64,000 bases of DNA from Streptomyces griseoloalbus (lineage in GTDB: Bacteria; Actinomycetota; Actinomycetes; Streptomycetales; Streptomycetaceae): positions 1-64,000 of the forward strand of contig BMUD01000018.1 in the NCBI GenBank assembly GCA_014650015.1, written 5' to 3'. Numbering within the stretch: position 1 is the first letter of the stretch; every line of letters starts with the position of its first letter. Made by a program: the position numbers and the translations under genes. The notes beneath the pieces are model-generated. The model worked only from the letters and a program-made list of their open reading frames with translations, was not told the origin of the DNA and made no database searches. Shown in pieces: positions 8,956 to 17,467 of this stretch.

Positions 8956-9774
8956 GTGGCAGACGATTCGAAGAATGACAGCAGAGCAGTGATCGGGTCG
9001 TACGTGGCGGTGGGGGACAGCTTCACCGAGGGCGTCGGCGACCCCGGCCCCGACGGGGCGTTCGTCGGCTGGGCCGACCGGTTCGCCGTGCTTCTCGCCG
9101 ACCTCCGGCCCGAAGGCGACTTCCAGTACACGAACCTGGCGGTGCGCGGAAAGCTGCTGGACCAGATCGTGGCGGACCAGCTGCCCCGGGCCGTCGAACT
9201 CGCTCCCGACCTGGTCTCGTTCTGCGCGGGGGGCAACGACATCCTCCGCCCGGGCAGCGACCCGGACGAGGTGGCCGAGCGCTTCGAGCGGGCGATCGCC
9301 GCGCTCGCCGCCGTGTCCGGCACGGTCATGGTGACGACCGGGTTCGACACCCGCGGCATCCCCCTGCTCAAACACCTGCGCGGCAAGATCGCCACGTACA
9401 ACGGGCACGTGCGGGCCGTCGCCGACCGGTACGGCTGCCCGGTGCTCGACCTGTGGTCCCTCAGGAGCGTCCAGGACCGCAGGGCCTGGGACTCCGACCG
9501 GCTGCACCTGTCGCCCGAGGGGCACACCCGCGTGGCGCTCCGCGCGGGCCAGGCCCTCGGCCTGGAGGTCCCCGCCGACCCGGAACAGCCCTGGCCGCCC
9601 CTGCCGCCCCGCGGAACGTTCGAGATCCGCCGGGACGACGTCCAGTGGGCCCGCGAGTACCTGGTGCCGTGGATCGGCCGCCGCCTGCGCGGGGAGTCCT
9701 CGGGGGACCACGTGACGGCCAAGGGCACACTGTCGCCGGACGCCATCAAGGTGCGGATCTCGGCGGTGGCGTGA
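8956..9774 (+). CDS. SGNH/GDSL-family hydrolase
   Basis: The 272-residue esterase/lipase-like protein has the four SGNH blocks: VAVGDSFTEGVGDPGP with the nucleophile Ser near residue 24, the oxyanion Gly in AVRGK, GGNDILRPGSD near 95, and the catalytic Asp/His pair in DRLHLSPEGH near 181-184. There is no signal peptide, so it is a cytoplasmic hydrolase of unknown substrate. The start is GTG at 8956; an ATG ten bases upstream is out of frame and quickly stopped. The upstream region contains a GTTGGCCAAC palindrome (8863-8872) and a CGACCGT...ACGGTCG repeat (8896-8920), either of which could be regulatory. Confidence 0.88.
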   Translation: MADDSKNDSRAVIGSYVAVGDSFTEGVGDPGPDGAFVGWADRFAVLLADLRPEGDFQYTNLAVRGKLLDQIVADQLPRAVELAPDLVSFCAGGNDILRPGSDPDEVAERFERAIAALAAVSGTVMVTTGFDTRGIPLLKHLRGKIATYNGHVRAVADRYGCPVLDLWSLRSVQDRRAWDSDRLHLSPEGHTRVALRAGQALGLEVPADPEQPWPPLPPRGTFEIRRDDVQWAREYLVPWIGRRLRGESSGDHVTAKGTLSPDAIKVRISAVA

Positions 9775-9786
9775 GTGCCCTCGCGG

Positions 9787-9800
9787 TAGTGTGATGATCA
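9787..9800 (+). promoter_or_regulatory. -10 element of a leaderless GNAT gene
   Basis: TAGTGT (9787-9792) lies seven bases before the ATG at 9800, the geometry of Streptomyces leaderless genes where transcription begins at the A of the start codon. No clear -35 is seen. Confidence 0.45.
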
Positions 9801-10297
9801 TGGAGGGCTGGGGTGTGCGGCCGGCGACCATGGCGGACGTCGAGGCGGTGGCCGAGGTGCGCGCGCTCGTGCTCCGGGCGGATCTGGAACGACTCGGCCG
9901 GTACGACGCCGAGCGCGTGCGGCAGCGGCTGCGGGACGGATTCGACCCCGCCCACACCCGGGTGATCGAGGTGGGCGGTGCGTTCGCCGGCTGCGTGGCG
10001 CTGCGGCCGGCCGGGGACTCCCACTGGCTGGAGCACTTCTACCTGGCCCCGGAGCGTCAGGGCGACGGCATCGGTTCGGGCGTACTGCGCGCGCTGCTGG
10101 AGCGGTGCGACCGCGCCGGTGCCGTCGTCCGGTTGAACGTGCTGCGGGGCAGTCCGGCCCGACGGCTGTACGAGCGGCACGGGTTCACGGTCGAGGCCGA
10201 GGATCCGGTGGACGTGTTCATGGTGCGCGAACCGTCGCGGCCGTTCCCGCCGTCCCGGCCGCATCCGGCACCGCGCTGTCGGACCGGCCGCACATAA
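9800..10297 (+). CDS. GNAT-family N-acetyltransferase
   Basis: The 165-residue protein has the acetyl-CoA-binding core of GNATs: LEHFYLAPERQGDGIGSGVLRALLERC (about residues 73-99) with the Q/R-x-x-G-x-G/A loop, followed by LNVLRGSPARRLYERHGFTVE, the usual last helix and strand. The substrate cannot be inferred. Starts at 9791, 9794 and 9800 are in frame; I chose ATG 9800 because a -10-like TAGTGT sits exactly seven bases upstream and no ribosome site is present. The Pro/Arg-rich end after residue 148 is probably disordered. Confidence 0.85.
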   Translation: MEGWGVRPATMADVEAVAEVRALVLRADLERLGRYDAERVRQRLRDGFDPAHTRVIEVGGAFAGCVALRPAGDSHWLEHFYLAPERQGDGIGSGVLRALLERCDRAGAVVRLNVLRGSPARRLYERHGFTVEAEDPVDVFMVREPSRPFPPSRPHPAPRCRTGRT

Positions 10298-10330
10298 TGA
10301 AGTGTCTGACCGACTCCACTTGGAGGTACC

Positions 10331-11539
10331 GTGGCCGGTTTCCGTCTTCAGAGCTCCGGGCTCCGCGCCCTGCGGCCCGTGGCCTTCGGCGCGGACCCGA
10401 GTGGTGAGCGCATGGCGCGCATCCGCAGATCCCCGCATTTCGAGGACGGCGTGTTCCAGAACCCGGGGGGCATCGCCAGGATCCGTCCGTCGGGCTCGAC
10501 GCGGGACCTGGCGAAGATCTACCTCGACAAGGAGAGCCGGTCCCGGCGCGCCCCGAAGGGCGCCGTCCCGCTGCACCCCACCACTCTCGCCGACATCTCC
10601 CGCCCGCCCGCCACCGGTCTGCGCCTGACCTGGATGGGCCACTCCAGCGTGCTCGCGGAGATCGACGGGCACCGGGTCCTGTTCGACCCCGTCTGGGGTG
10701 AGCGCTGCTCGCCCTTCCCCTTTGCCGGGCCGAAGCGACTGCACCCCGTGCCCCTGCCGCTGGCGGCGCTCGGCCCGGTCGACGTGGTCGTGATCTCGCA
10801 CGACCACTACGACCACCTGGACCTGCCCACGATCAAGGCGCTGGCGGGCACGGACACCCTGTTCGCCGTGCCCCTGGGCGTCGGTGCGCACCTGGAGCAC
10901 TGGGGAGTGTCCGCCGACCGGCTGCGCGAGCTGGACTGGCACGAGACGACGAAGGTCGGCGGGCTCACGCTGACCGCCACTCCGGCCCGCCACTTCTGCG
11001 GCCGGGGACTGCGCAACACCCAGCACACCCTCTGGGCCTCCTGGGTGGTGGCGGGTGAGGAGCACCGGATCTACCACAGCGGTGACACCGGTTACTTCGA
11101 GGGCTTCAAGGACATCGGTGCCGACCACGGTCCGTTCGACGCCACGATGATCCAGGTCGGCGCGTACTCGGACTACTGGCCCGACATCCACATGACCCCC
11201 GAGGAGGGCGTCCGGTCGCATCTCGACCTGCAGGGCGGTGACCCGGCGGGTGTGCTGCTGCCCATCCACTGGGGCACCTTCAATCTGGCGCCGCACCCGT
11301 GGGCGGAGCCCGGGGAGTGGATGGCGGACGCCGCGGACGCGGTCGGCCAGGCGGTCGCGTTCCCGCGGCCCGGAGAGCCCTTCGAGCCGGCCGGGGAGCT
11401 GCCGACCGAACCCTGGTGGCGGGCGCTGTCGGCGCCGGTCGCACGCCACTGGACCTCCGCCGGGAGCCGGGGCGCCGCACCGGCCGTGCAGGCCGCGCCG
11501 CCCGTCGAGGGCGACCTCGATCTCGCCGGCGACCGCTGA
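10331..11539 (+). CDS. Metallo-beta-lactamase-fold hydrolase (NAPE-PLD/UlaG-like)
   Basis: The 402-residue protein has the zinc-binding signature SHDHYDHLD near residue 156, preceded by LTWMGHSSVLAEIDGHRVLFDPVWG. The later ligands are in ARHFCGRG, HSGDTGYFEGF and LLPIHWGTF. This order fits the NAPE-hydrolysing phospholipase D/UlaG branch, so a phospholipid-derived or sugar-lactone substrate is plausible but unproven. The start GTG at 10331 has GGAGG five to nine bases upstream. The C-terminal 30 residues are low-complexity Ala/Pro. A strong terminator follows, so it is probably monocistronic. Confidence 0.88.
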   Translation: MAGFRLQSSGLRALRPVAFGADPSGERMARIRRSPHFEDGVFQNPGGIARIRPSGSTRDLAKIYLDKESRSRRAPKGAVPLHPTTLADISRPPATGLRLTWMGHSSVLAEIDGHRVLFDPVWGERCSPFPFAGPKRLHPVPLPLAALGPVDVVVISHDHYDHLDLPTIKALAGTDTLFAVPLGVGAHLEHWGVSADRLRELDWHETTKVGGLTLTATPARHFCGRGLRNTQHTLWASWVVAGEEHRIYHSGDTGYFEGFKDIGADHGPFDATMIQVGAYSDYWPDIHMTPEEGVRSHLDLQGGDPAGVLLPIHWGTFNLAPHPWAEPGEWMADAADAVGQAVAFPRPGEPFEPAGELPTEPWWRALSAPVARHWTSAGSRGAAPAVQAAPPVEGDLDLAGDR

Positions 11540-11596
11540 GGGACCGGGGCCGCGCGCCCCCTCCCGGCCGTCGCACGACGGCTGCCTCCTTGGTGC

Positions 11597-11640
11597 CAGG
11601 GCCCTTCCGTCCGCTCCCGTGCGGGCACGGAAGGGCCCTG
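11597..11640 (+). terminator. Intrinsic terminator after the metallo-hydrolase gene
   Basis: CAGGGCCCTTCCGT (11597-11610) pairs perfectly with ACGGAAGGGCCCTG (11627-11640), and TTTT follows within a few bases. Confidence 0.85.
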
Positions 11641-12043
11641 TCGCTTTTCACCGGCGTACGGGCGCCCTTCCGCACCGCGACTACGGTGAGTGATGCTCTG
11701 GCCGTGAGGCAGGGGTGTCTTGGTGCCCCCGACGGATCCCCGCCGGGTCGACCTCGTCGGCATGAGGCGGCCGGCTGCGGATTCGGGGGTGGGGGAGGCG
11801 TCCCTCTCGGCCGACTCCGGCTGACCGCTTGTGACCAGCTCGGATCACTCTCTACTCGTTCTCGATCCCCGACTCGGGCGGGTTATCGGTCTGTCGTACG
11901 AAGCCTCATACCAGAGCGGGATGCTGTCCGTACGAGTTTGTCAACTGCCCACCGCACATGATGCGGTGGCGACTACGGTGAGTGTCGGTCGGGCGACGCG
12001 GCGCATCATGCCGCAGGGCGTGACGCGCCCAGGAGCCGCGTCG
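11641..12043. promoter_or_regulatory. Long leader/promoter region of the conservon
   Basis: No gene is supported here: third-position GC bias is absent up to the RBS at 12031. The region holds a 16-base direct repeat GCGACTACGGTGAGTG at 11677-11692 and 11969-11984, each containing a TACGGT -10-like hexamer. It also has a perfect inverted repeat ACCGCA-CATGA-TGCGGT at 11951-11967 just before the second copy. These look like two related promoters, the second with an adjacent operator. Confidence 0.45.
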
Positions 12044-14104
12044 ATGAGGTCGGGATCAGGGAGCGGGGACCGGTACGTGCAGCCACAAGGCGGACGAGGG
12101 AGTGGACGGGCCGAAGGGCCCCGACGCCCGGACCCGGCCGACGCCCCGGGTCCGGCCGGTGCCGGGGGCACGACCGGCAGGCCGACGCCCGTGGGCACCG
12201 TGGTGGTGGCCCGTGAGCGGGGTGGCGGTGACACGAACCCCGCCGATCCCAGGTCCCCCCGGACCGGCCCGGCCACCCGCACGGACCGGCGTGAGGGCGG
12301 ACGGCACGGGCGGCCACCCGCCCGGACCGCTCCCGCGCCGCCCGAGGCACCGCTACGGCCCCAGCTGCTGCGTCTCGCCGTACTGCCGCCCGTCGCGGTG
12401 GCCCTCAGCGCCTGTGCGGCCGTGCTCTTCACCGTCCGCTCCACCGGGGTGCGGCCGAGCGCGACCCTGTGGGCCGTGCTCGGCGGCGCCACATCGGTGA
12501 CCTTCGCCGGCATCGTCATCGCCGCCGTGGCAGCCGACCGCGCCGCCCGGACCGTGCACGACCGCATCGGCACCCTGCGCCGGAGCACCGCCAGGCGCGA
12601 GGGCGACCTGCGCGCCCTCGTCGAGACACTGCGCCGCGGTGACGGCCCGCCCCCGCCGGCGCGCAGCGCCGAACAGGCGGACGACGCCGACGACTTCGAC
12701 CTGCTCGCCGCCGACCTCGCCCGCGCGCACGACGGCGCCGTCACCGCCGTCGTACAGGCCGCCCAGCTCTCCAGCCAGGCGGGCAGCGAACAGAAGCTCG
12801 AGGTGTTCGTCAACCTCGCCCGGCGTCTGCAGTCCCTGGTGCACCGCGAGATCTCGATCCTCGACGAGCTCGAGAACGAGATGGAGGACCCCGACCTGCT
12901 CAAGGGCCTCTTCCACGTCGACCACCTCGCCACCCGCATCCGCCGCCACGCCGAGAACCTCGCCGTGCTCGGCGGGGCCGTCTCCCGACGGCAGTGGAGC
13001 AACCCGGTCTCCATGACCGAGGTGCTGCGCTCGGCGATCGCCGAGGTCGAGCAGTACTCACGGGTCAAGCTCGTGCCGCCGATCGACGGCACGCTGCGCG
13101 GGCACGCGGTCGCCGACGTCATCCACCTGCTCGCCGAACTCGTCGAGAACGCCACGGTGTTCTCCGCCCCGCACACCCAGGTGCTGCTGCGGGCGAACCT
13201 CGTCACCTCCGGGCTCGCCGTCGAGGTCGAGGACCGCGGGCTCGGGATGCCCATCGGCGAGCAGGACCGGATGAACGCCCTGCTCGCCGACCCCGACCAG
13301 GTGCATGTCGCCAGCCTGCTGGCCGACGGCCGCATCGGACTGTTCGTGGTCTCGCAGCTCGCCAAGCGGCACGGCATCCATGTCCGGCTCCAGTCCAACA
13401 TCTACGGCGGAGTCCAAGCCGTGCTCGTGGTGCCACAGCCGCTGCTCGGCAGCGACCCGGGGGCCGCCGGTGGCGGACAGGGCGTCACGGGCACGGGCGT
13501 CGGTACCGAAATGGGCACCGGCACGGGGCAGTACGCGCACGACGGTGGCACCGACGCGCACCCGATGGCCCGTCACATGTCGTCGGTGCCCGCGTCGGGA
13601 ACCGTGCACGGCGGTGGGCCGGTGAGCCCACCCGCGGTGCCGCTCACGCCCGCGGCACCACCGCCCCGTCCGCACGCTCCCGTCACGTCGTCCGACCCCG
13701 GCGGGGCCGCCCCGCCCCTGCCCCTGCGCGGCGCCCGCGAGGTGCGCCCGCACCCCGCCGGGGCCGCACCGGACGTCCCCCACGCCGACCCGAGTGCCCT
13801 CGCGGACCACGGGACCACGCCCCTCACCCCCCGCACCGGCACGGTGCGCGGCACCATGGGGAAACCCCGGCTGCCCCGCCGACGCGCCCAGGAACACATC
13901 GCGCCGCAGCTCCGCGACGGCCCCGTGCCCCGCCAGGACACCGAGGACGTCGTCGGCCACGACCCCCATCTGATGGCGGCCTTCCAACGGGGCATCGGCC
14001 TCGCGGAACTGCACCAGGAGCCGCCCGGCACACCGCGGCCGGCCGCCCCCGGATCCCGCACCGACCACACCGCCCGGCACGACGGGAGCGCGCCCGCCGG
14101 ATGA
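12044..14104 (+). CDS. cvnA: Conservon sensor protein CvnA (membrane histidine-kinase-like)
   Basis: The 686-residue protein has a disordered basic N-terminus, two membrane helices (about 108-130 and 141-165) and a histidine-kinase-like helical region (HREISILDELENEMEDPD). Its HATPase domain contains HLLAELVENATVFSAP near 359, VEDRGLGM and DGRIGLFVVSQLAKRHGI. A Pro-rich C-terminal tail of about 200 residues follows. Conservons work as membrane-associated switches with a Roadblock protein and a small GTPase. Only about nine residues separate the helices, so the large external sensor domain seen in many CvnA proteins is missing. The ATG at 12044 has AGGAG eight bases upstream; an earlier GTG at 11831 would add residues with non-coding composition. 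Confidence 0.88.
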   Translation: MRSGSGSGDRYVQPQGGRGSGRAEGPRRPDPADAPGPAGAGGTTGRPTPVGTVVVARERGGGDTNPADPRSPRTGPATRTDRREGGRHGRPPARTAPAPPEAPLRPQLLRLAVLPPVAVALSACAAVLFTVRSTGVRPSATLWAVLGGATSVTFAGIVIAAVAADRAARTVHDRIGTLRRSTARREGDLRALVETLRRGDGPPPPARSAEQADDADDFDLLAADLARAHDGAVTAVVQAAQLSSQAGSEQKLEVFVNLARRLQSLVHREISILDELENEMEDPDLLKGLFHVDHLATRIRRHAENLAVLGGAVSRRQWSNPVSMTEVLRSAIAEVEQYSRVKLVPPIDGTLRGHAVADVIHLLAELVENATVFSAPHTQVLLRANLVTSGLAVEVEDRGLGMPIGEQDRMNALLADPDQVHVASLLADGRIGLFVVSQLAKRHGIHVRLQSNIYGGVQAVLVVPQPLLGSDPGAAGGGQGVTGTGVGTEMGTGTGQYAHDGGTDAHPMARHMSSVPASGTVHGGGPVSPPAVPLTPAAPPPRPHAPVTSSDPGGAAPPLPLRGAREVRPHPAGAAPDVPHADPSALADHGTTPLTPRTGTVRGTMGKPRLPRRRAQEHIAPQLRDGPVPRQDTEDVVGHDPHLMAAFQRGIGLAELHQEPPGTPRPAAPGSRTDHTARHDGSAPAG

Positions 14105-14166
14105 TCACCCCACTCCCCACCACCAGCGCTCCCGCAGACCTTCGTACCCCAAGGAGTCGATCCACC

Positions 14167-14601
14167 ATGGCGAGCGATGCGCCGACCGCCCAGGTATCCG
14201 ATCTCGACTGGCTGATGAGCGGCCTCGTGCAACGCGTACCGCACACCAACAGCGCCGTACTGCTGTCCTGTGACGGGCTGGTGAAGTCCGTGCACGGCCT
14301 CGACCCGGACAGCGCCGACCACATGGCCGCCCTGGCCTCCGGCCTGTACTCCCTGGGACGCAGCGCCGGAAACCGCTTCGGCGACGGCGGTGACGTCCGG
14401 CAGGTCGTCGTCGAACTCGACTCGATGCTGCTGTTCGTCACCACCGCCGGCTCCGGCACCTGCCTCGCCGTGCTGGCCGGCCGCGAGGCCGACGCGGCGG
14501 TGCTCGGCTACGAGATGGCGATGCTGGTCAAGTCCGTGCGCCCGTATCTGATGACCGCTCCCCGGCAGCAGGGCGTCGAATCCCAGGCGATGAGGTCTTG
14601 A
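14167..14601 (+). CDS. cvnB: Conservon protein CvnB (Roadblock/LC7 domain)
   Basis: The 144-residue protein has the roadblock/LC7 pattern: DLDWLMSGLVQRVPHTNSAV, then LLSCDGLVKSVHGLD, MAALASGLYSLGRSAG and LFVTTAGSGTCLAVLAG. In conservons this small protein is thought to act with the CvnD GTPase, like MglB with MglA. AAGGAG about ten bases before ATG 14167 decides the start. An ATG at 14101 overlapping the cvnA stop is also in frame and would add 22 unconserved residues. Confidence 0.93.
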   Translation: MASDAPTAQVSDLDWLMSGLVQRVPHTNSAVLLSCDGLVKSVHGLDPDSADHMAALASGLYSLGRSAGNRFGDGGDVRQVVVELDSMLLFVTTAGSGTCLAVLAGREADAAVLGYEMAMLVKSVRPYLMTAPRQQGVESQAMRS

Positions 14602-14603
14602 GC

Positions 14604-14975
14604 GTGACGGCGGCCGGCGAAGGGCCCTGGCTCGACGACGCGGCCGGTCGGCTGGTGCGCCCCTTCACGGTCAGCAACGGCCGTACCCGCCCCACCGTCG
14701 CGCTCGACCTCATGTCACAGGTGCGGGCCACCGGCGCCACCCCCTTCGGCCATCTCGGCCCCGAGCACGCGCTGGCCCTCGACCTGTGCCGCGCCCCCGT
14801 CCCGGTCGCCGAGGTCGCCGCCCATCTCCGGCTGCCGGTGGCCGTCACCAAGGTGCTGCTGGCGGACCTCGTCGAATGCGGGGCGCTGACCGACAAACCC
14901 CCCGCGTTCCACCACAACCCGACGGACCGGGCCCTTCTGGAGGCAGTGCTCGATGGACTACGACGACAGCTCTGA
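14604..14975 (+). CDS. cvnC: Conservon protein CvnC (DUF742)
   Basis: This 123-residue DUF742 protein is recognised by RLVRPFTVSNGRTRP, LDLMSQVRATG and a winged-helix-like region (EHALALDLCRAPVPVAEVAAHLRLPVAVTKVLLADLVECGAL). The GTG at 14604 begins two bases after the cvnB stop, with GAGG upstream. Its 3' end overlaps cvnD by 23 bases, the tight packing typical of conservons. Its molecular role is uncertain; the helix-turn-helix-like fold suggests a regulatory or scaffolding part. Confidence 0.92.
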   Translation: MTAAGEGPWLDDAAGRLVRPFTVSNGRTRPTVALDLMSQVRATGATPFGHLGPEHALALDLCRAPVPVAEVAAHLRLPVAVTKVLLADLVECGALTDKPPAFHHNPTDRALLEAVLDGLRRQL

Positions 14976-15582
14976 CCACGTGGGCGGCGCAGTCCACGGT
15001 GACGACACGTTCCCCACCGCTCTCAAGATCCTGGTGGCGGGCGGGTTCGGCGTGGGCAAGACGACCTTCGTCGGCGCGGTCAGCGAGATCGCGCCGCTCA
15101 GCACGGAGGAACTCCTCACCACGGTCAGCGCCGGCACCGACAACCTCGACGGCATCGAGAACAAGGTCGAGACGACCGTCGCCATGGACTTCGGCCGCAT
15201 CACCCTCGACGCGCAGCATGTGCTGTACCTCTTCGGCACCCCCGGCCAGGAACGCTTCTGGTTCATGTGGGACGAGCTCTGCGAGGGCGCGCTCGGCGCG
15301 GTCGTCCTCGCCGACACCCGGCGCCTGCAGGAGTGCTTCGCGGCGGTCGACTTCTTCGAACAGCGCGGCCTCGGATTCATCGTCGCCGTCAACGAGTTCG
15401 ACGGTTCCTTCCGCTACGACCCCGGAGAGGTCCGCGCCGCCCTCGACCTCCCCGCGGAGGTCCCCGTCGTGTGCTGTGACGCCCGGATCTCCAGCTCCGG
15501 CGTCCAGACCCTGGTGACCCTCGTCCGCCACCTCCTCGCCCACGCCCCGGCCGCCGCGACGGAGTATGGCGCCCACATGTGA
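14953..15582 (+). CDS. cvnD: Conservon small GTPase CvnD
   Basis: The 209-residue Ras-like/MglA-like protein has a P-loop GGFGVGKTTFVGAVSE near residues 30-45, switch-like FGTPGQERFWFMWDELCEGALG with the G3 DxxG replaced by GTPG, and AVNEFDG as the base-recognition region in place of NKxD. It should bind and hydrolyse GTP or ATP and relay the CvnA state. The gene overlaps cvnC, so the four genes are one translational unit. Confidence 0.92.
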   Translation: MDYDDSSDHVGGAVHGDDTFPTALKILVAGGFGVGKTTFVGAVSEIAPLSTEELLTTVSAGTDNLDGIENKVETTVAMDFGRITLDAQHVLYLFGTPGQERFWFMWDELCEGALGAVVLADTRRLQECFAAVDFFEQRGLGFIVAVNEFDGSFRYDPGEVRAALDLPAEVPVVCCDARISSSGVQTLVTLVRHLLAHAPAAATEYGAHM

Positions 15583-15642
15583 CCCCCATACACACTCATG
15601 GAGCCCGCATATGCACTTCGCCCACATCCTGGGAACCCGCCC

Positions 15643-16218
15643 ATGAGCTACGACCCGCCACGCCCGGCCGGTCGTCTGCTGCTCACGCCCGAGGACAACG
15701 AGGCCCCGGCCCGCACCCGCAGGCTTCGCGGGCTGGGACTGGGGGAACGCCCCGAGCCCACCCTCGACGCCTTCGCGTACGCCCTGGCCGACCTCACGGG
15801 AGCGCCGTACGCCATGGTCAACTTCCTCGGCGAGAACGGGCAGTTCTTCGCGGGCCTGCACACCCCGGCCGTCGCGCCGGTCGTGCGCGCCGACGGCACC
15901 GGCGCCCTGCTGGGCCGGGTGCTGCCCCGCGACCACGGCTTCTGCCCCCATGTGGTGGCCCGGCGCAAGGCGCTGGTCCTGGAGGACGTGAGCGACTACC
16001 CGAGGTTCGCGGGCAACCCGGTGGTGGACGAGTTCGGCATCCGCTCCTATCTGGGCGCGCCGCTCATCGACAGCACCGGCATGGTGCTGGGCACCGTCTC
16101 CGTCACCGACATCCAGCCACGGGCCTGGGGACAGCCCGGGCTCGCCGCCATCAAGACGCAGGCCGCGGATCTCGTCGTACGGCTGGAGCGGCGGAAGGAC
16201 GACGGGCTGCCGCTGTGA
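15643..16218 (+). CDS. GAF-domain protein linked to the conservon
   Basis: The roughly 191-residue protein is nearly all one GAF domain: an amphipathic N-terminus, APYAMVNFLGENGQFFAGLHTP, HGFCPHVVARRKALVLEDVSDYPRFAGNP, and FGIRSYLGAPLIDSTGMVLGTVSVTD. GAF domains bind small ligands or haem and often sense redox or nucleotides. It lies 60 bases after cvnD in the same direction, so it is probably the fifth conservon gene and a candidate sensor. ATG 15643 (MSYDPP) is preferred; ATG 15598 adds 15 residues, and neither has a strong ribosome site. Confidence 0.82.
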   Translation: MSYDPPRPAGRLLLTPEDNEAPARTRRLRGLGLGERPEPTLDAFAYALADLTGAPYAMVNFLGENGQFFAGLHTPAVAPVVRADGTGALLGRVLPRDHGFCPHVVARRKALVLEDVSDYPRFAGNPVVDEFGIRSYLGAPLIDSTGMVLGTVSVTDIQPRAWGQPGLAAIKTQAADLVVRLERRKDDGLPL

Positions 16219-16403
16219 GGGCGGGCGGGCGGCGCGGCCGGACGGGTGAGGTGTGAAGCAAAGCTGTGGCCGCGCTTAAGAAATCCTCGATGGACCGGTG
16301 AGGGTGTTGTACGGCAGATTGCAGTGCGATTCCACTCCTCTTCCCGGACCGGGACTGCTTCGGCATGCTCCGGAGCCGGGACTCACCCTCAGGAGCCGTA
16401 GCG

Positions 16404-17432
16404 TTGAAGGCGCTGGTCAAGGAGAAGGCGGAGCCCGGGCTGTGGCTCGCGGACGTACCGGAGCCCGCCGTCGGACCCGGCGACGTGCTGATCAAGGTGC
16501 TGCGCACCGGTATCTGCGGCACCGACCTGCACATCCGGTCCTGGGACGGCTGGGCCCGGCAGACGATCACCACCCCGCTGGTCCTCGGGCACGAGTTCGT
16601 CGGCGAGGTGGTCGAGACCGGCCGCGACGTCACCGACGTCACCACCGGTGACCGGGTCAGCGGCGAGGGGCACCTGGTGTGCGGCAAGTGCCGCAACTGC
16701 CTCGCCGGCCGCCGCCACCTGTGCCGGGCAACGGTCGGCCTCGGCGTCGGCCGCGACGGCGCCTTCGCCGAGTACGTCGTGCTCCCCGCCACCAACGTCT
16801 GGGTGCACCGGGTGCCCGTCGACCTCGACGTCGCCGCGATCTTCGACCCGTTCGGCAACGCCGTGCACACCGCCCTGTCCTTTCCGCTCGTCGGCGAGGA
16901 CGTCCTGATCACCGGCGCCGGTCCGATCGGCCTGATGGCCGCCGCCGTGGCCCGGCACGCCGGCGCCCGCAACGTCGTGATCACCGACGTCAGCGAGGAG
17001 CGCCTGGAACTCGCCCGCAAGATCGGCGCGACCCTCGCGCTGAACGTCGCCGAGTCGACCATCGCCGACGGTCAGCACACGCTCGGCCTGCGCGAGGGCT
17101 TCGACATCGGTCTGGAGATGTCCGGCCGCCCCGAGGCGATGCGGGACATGATCGCCAACATGACGCACGGCGGCCGGATCGCGATGCTCGGCCTGCCGAC
17201 CGACGAGTTCCCGGTCGACTGGGCCCGCGTCGTCACCTCGATGATCACCATCAAGGGCATCTACGGCCGTGAGATGTTCGAGACCTGGTACGCCATGTCG
17301 GTGCTGCTGGAGGGCGGTCTGGACCTCGCCCCGGTGATCACCGGCCGTTACGGATACCGCGACTTCGAGGCCGCCTTCGACGACGCGGCCAGTGGCAAGG
17401 GCGGCAAGGTCATCCTCGACTGGACCGCATGA
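16404..17432 (+). CDS. tdh: L-threonine 3-dehydrogenase
   Basis: This zinc-dependent MDR enzyme oxidises L-threonine to 2-amino-3-ketobutyrate with NAD+. The 342-residue protein shows the catalytic zinc site GICGTDLH near residue 36 and GHEF near 63, the structural zinc cysteines in [16 protein letters not shown] near 91-106, and the Rossmann motif [12 protein letters not shown] near 169. The start is TTG at 16404, with AGGAG eight bases upstream and the canonical MKALVKE beginning. The kbl gene follows 35 bases later, so the two catabolic enzymes form an operon. The 185-base upstream gap has an AT-rich patch around 16279-16290 that may hold the promoter. Confidence 0.94.
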   Translation: MKALVKEKAEPGLWLADVPEPAVGPGDVLIKVLRTGICGTDLHIRSWDGWARQTITTPLVLGHEFVGEVVETGRDVTDVTTGDRVSGEGHLVCGKCRNCLAGRRHLCRATVGLGVGRDGAFAEYVVLPATNVWVHRVPVDLDVAAIFDPFGNAVHTALSFPLVGEDVLITGAGPIGLMAAAVARHAGARNVVITDVSEERLELARKIGATLALNVAESTIADGQHTLGLREGFDIGLEMSGRPEAMRDMIANMTHGGRIAMLGLPTDEFPVDWARVVTSMITIKGIYGREMFETWYAMSVLLEGGLDLAPVITGRYGYRDFEAAFDDAASGKGGKVILDWTA

Positions 17433-17467
17433 CTCCCCGTACCCGCAAGCACCTTCAGGAGCCCTCC

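Noticed and set aside
11831..12043. 71-residue N-terminal extension of CvnA
   Set aside because: Low GC at third positions and no ribosome site, whereas ATG 12044 has AGGAG at ideal distance.
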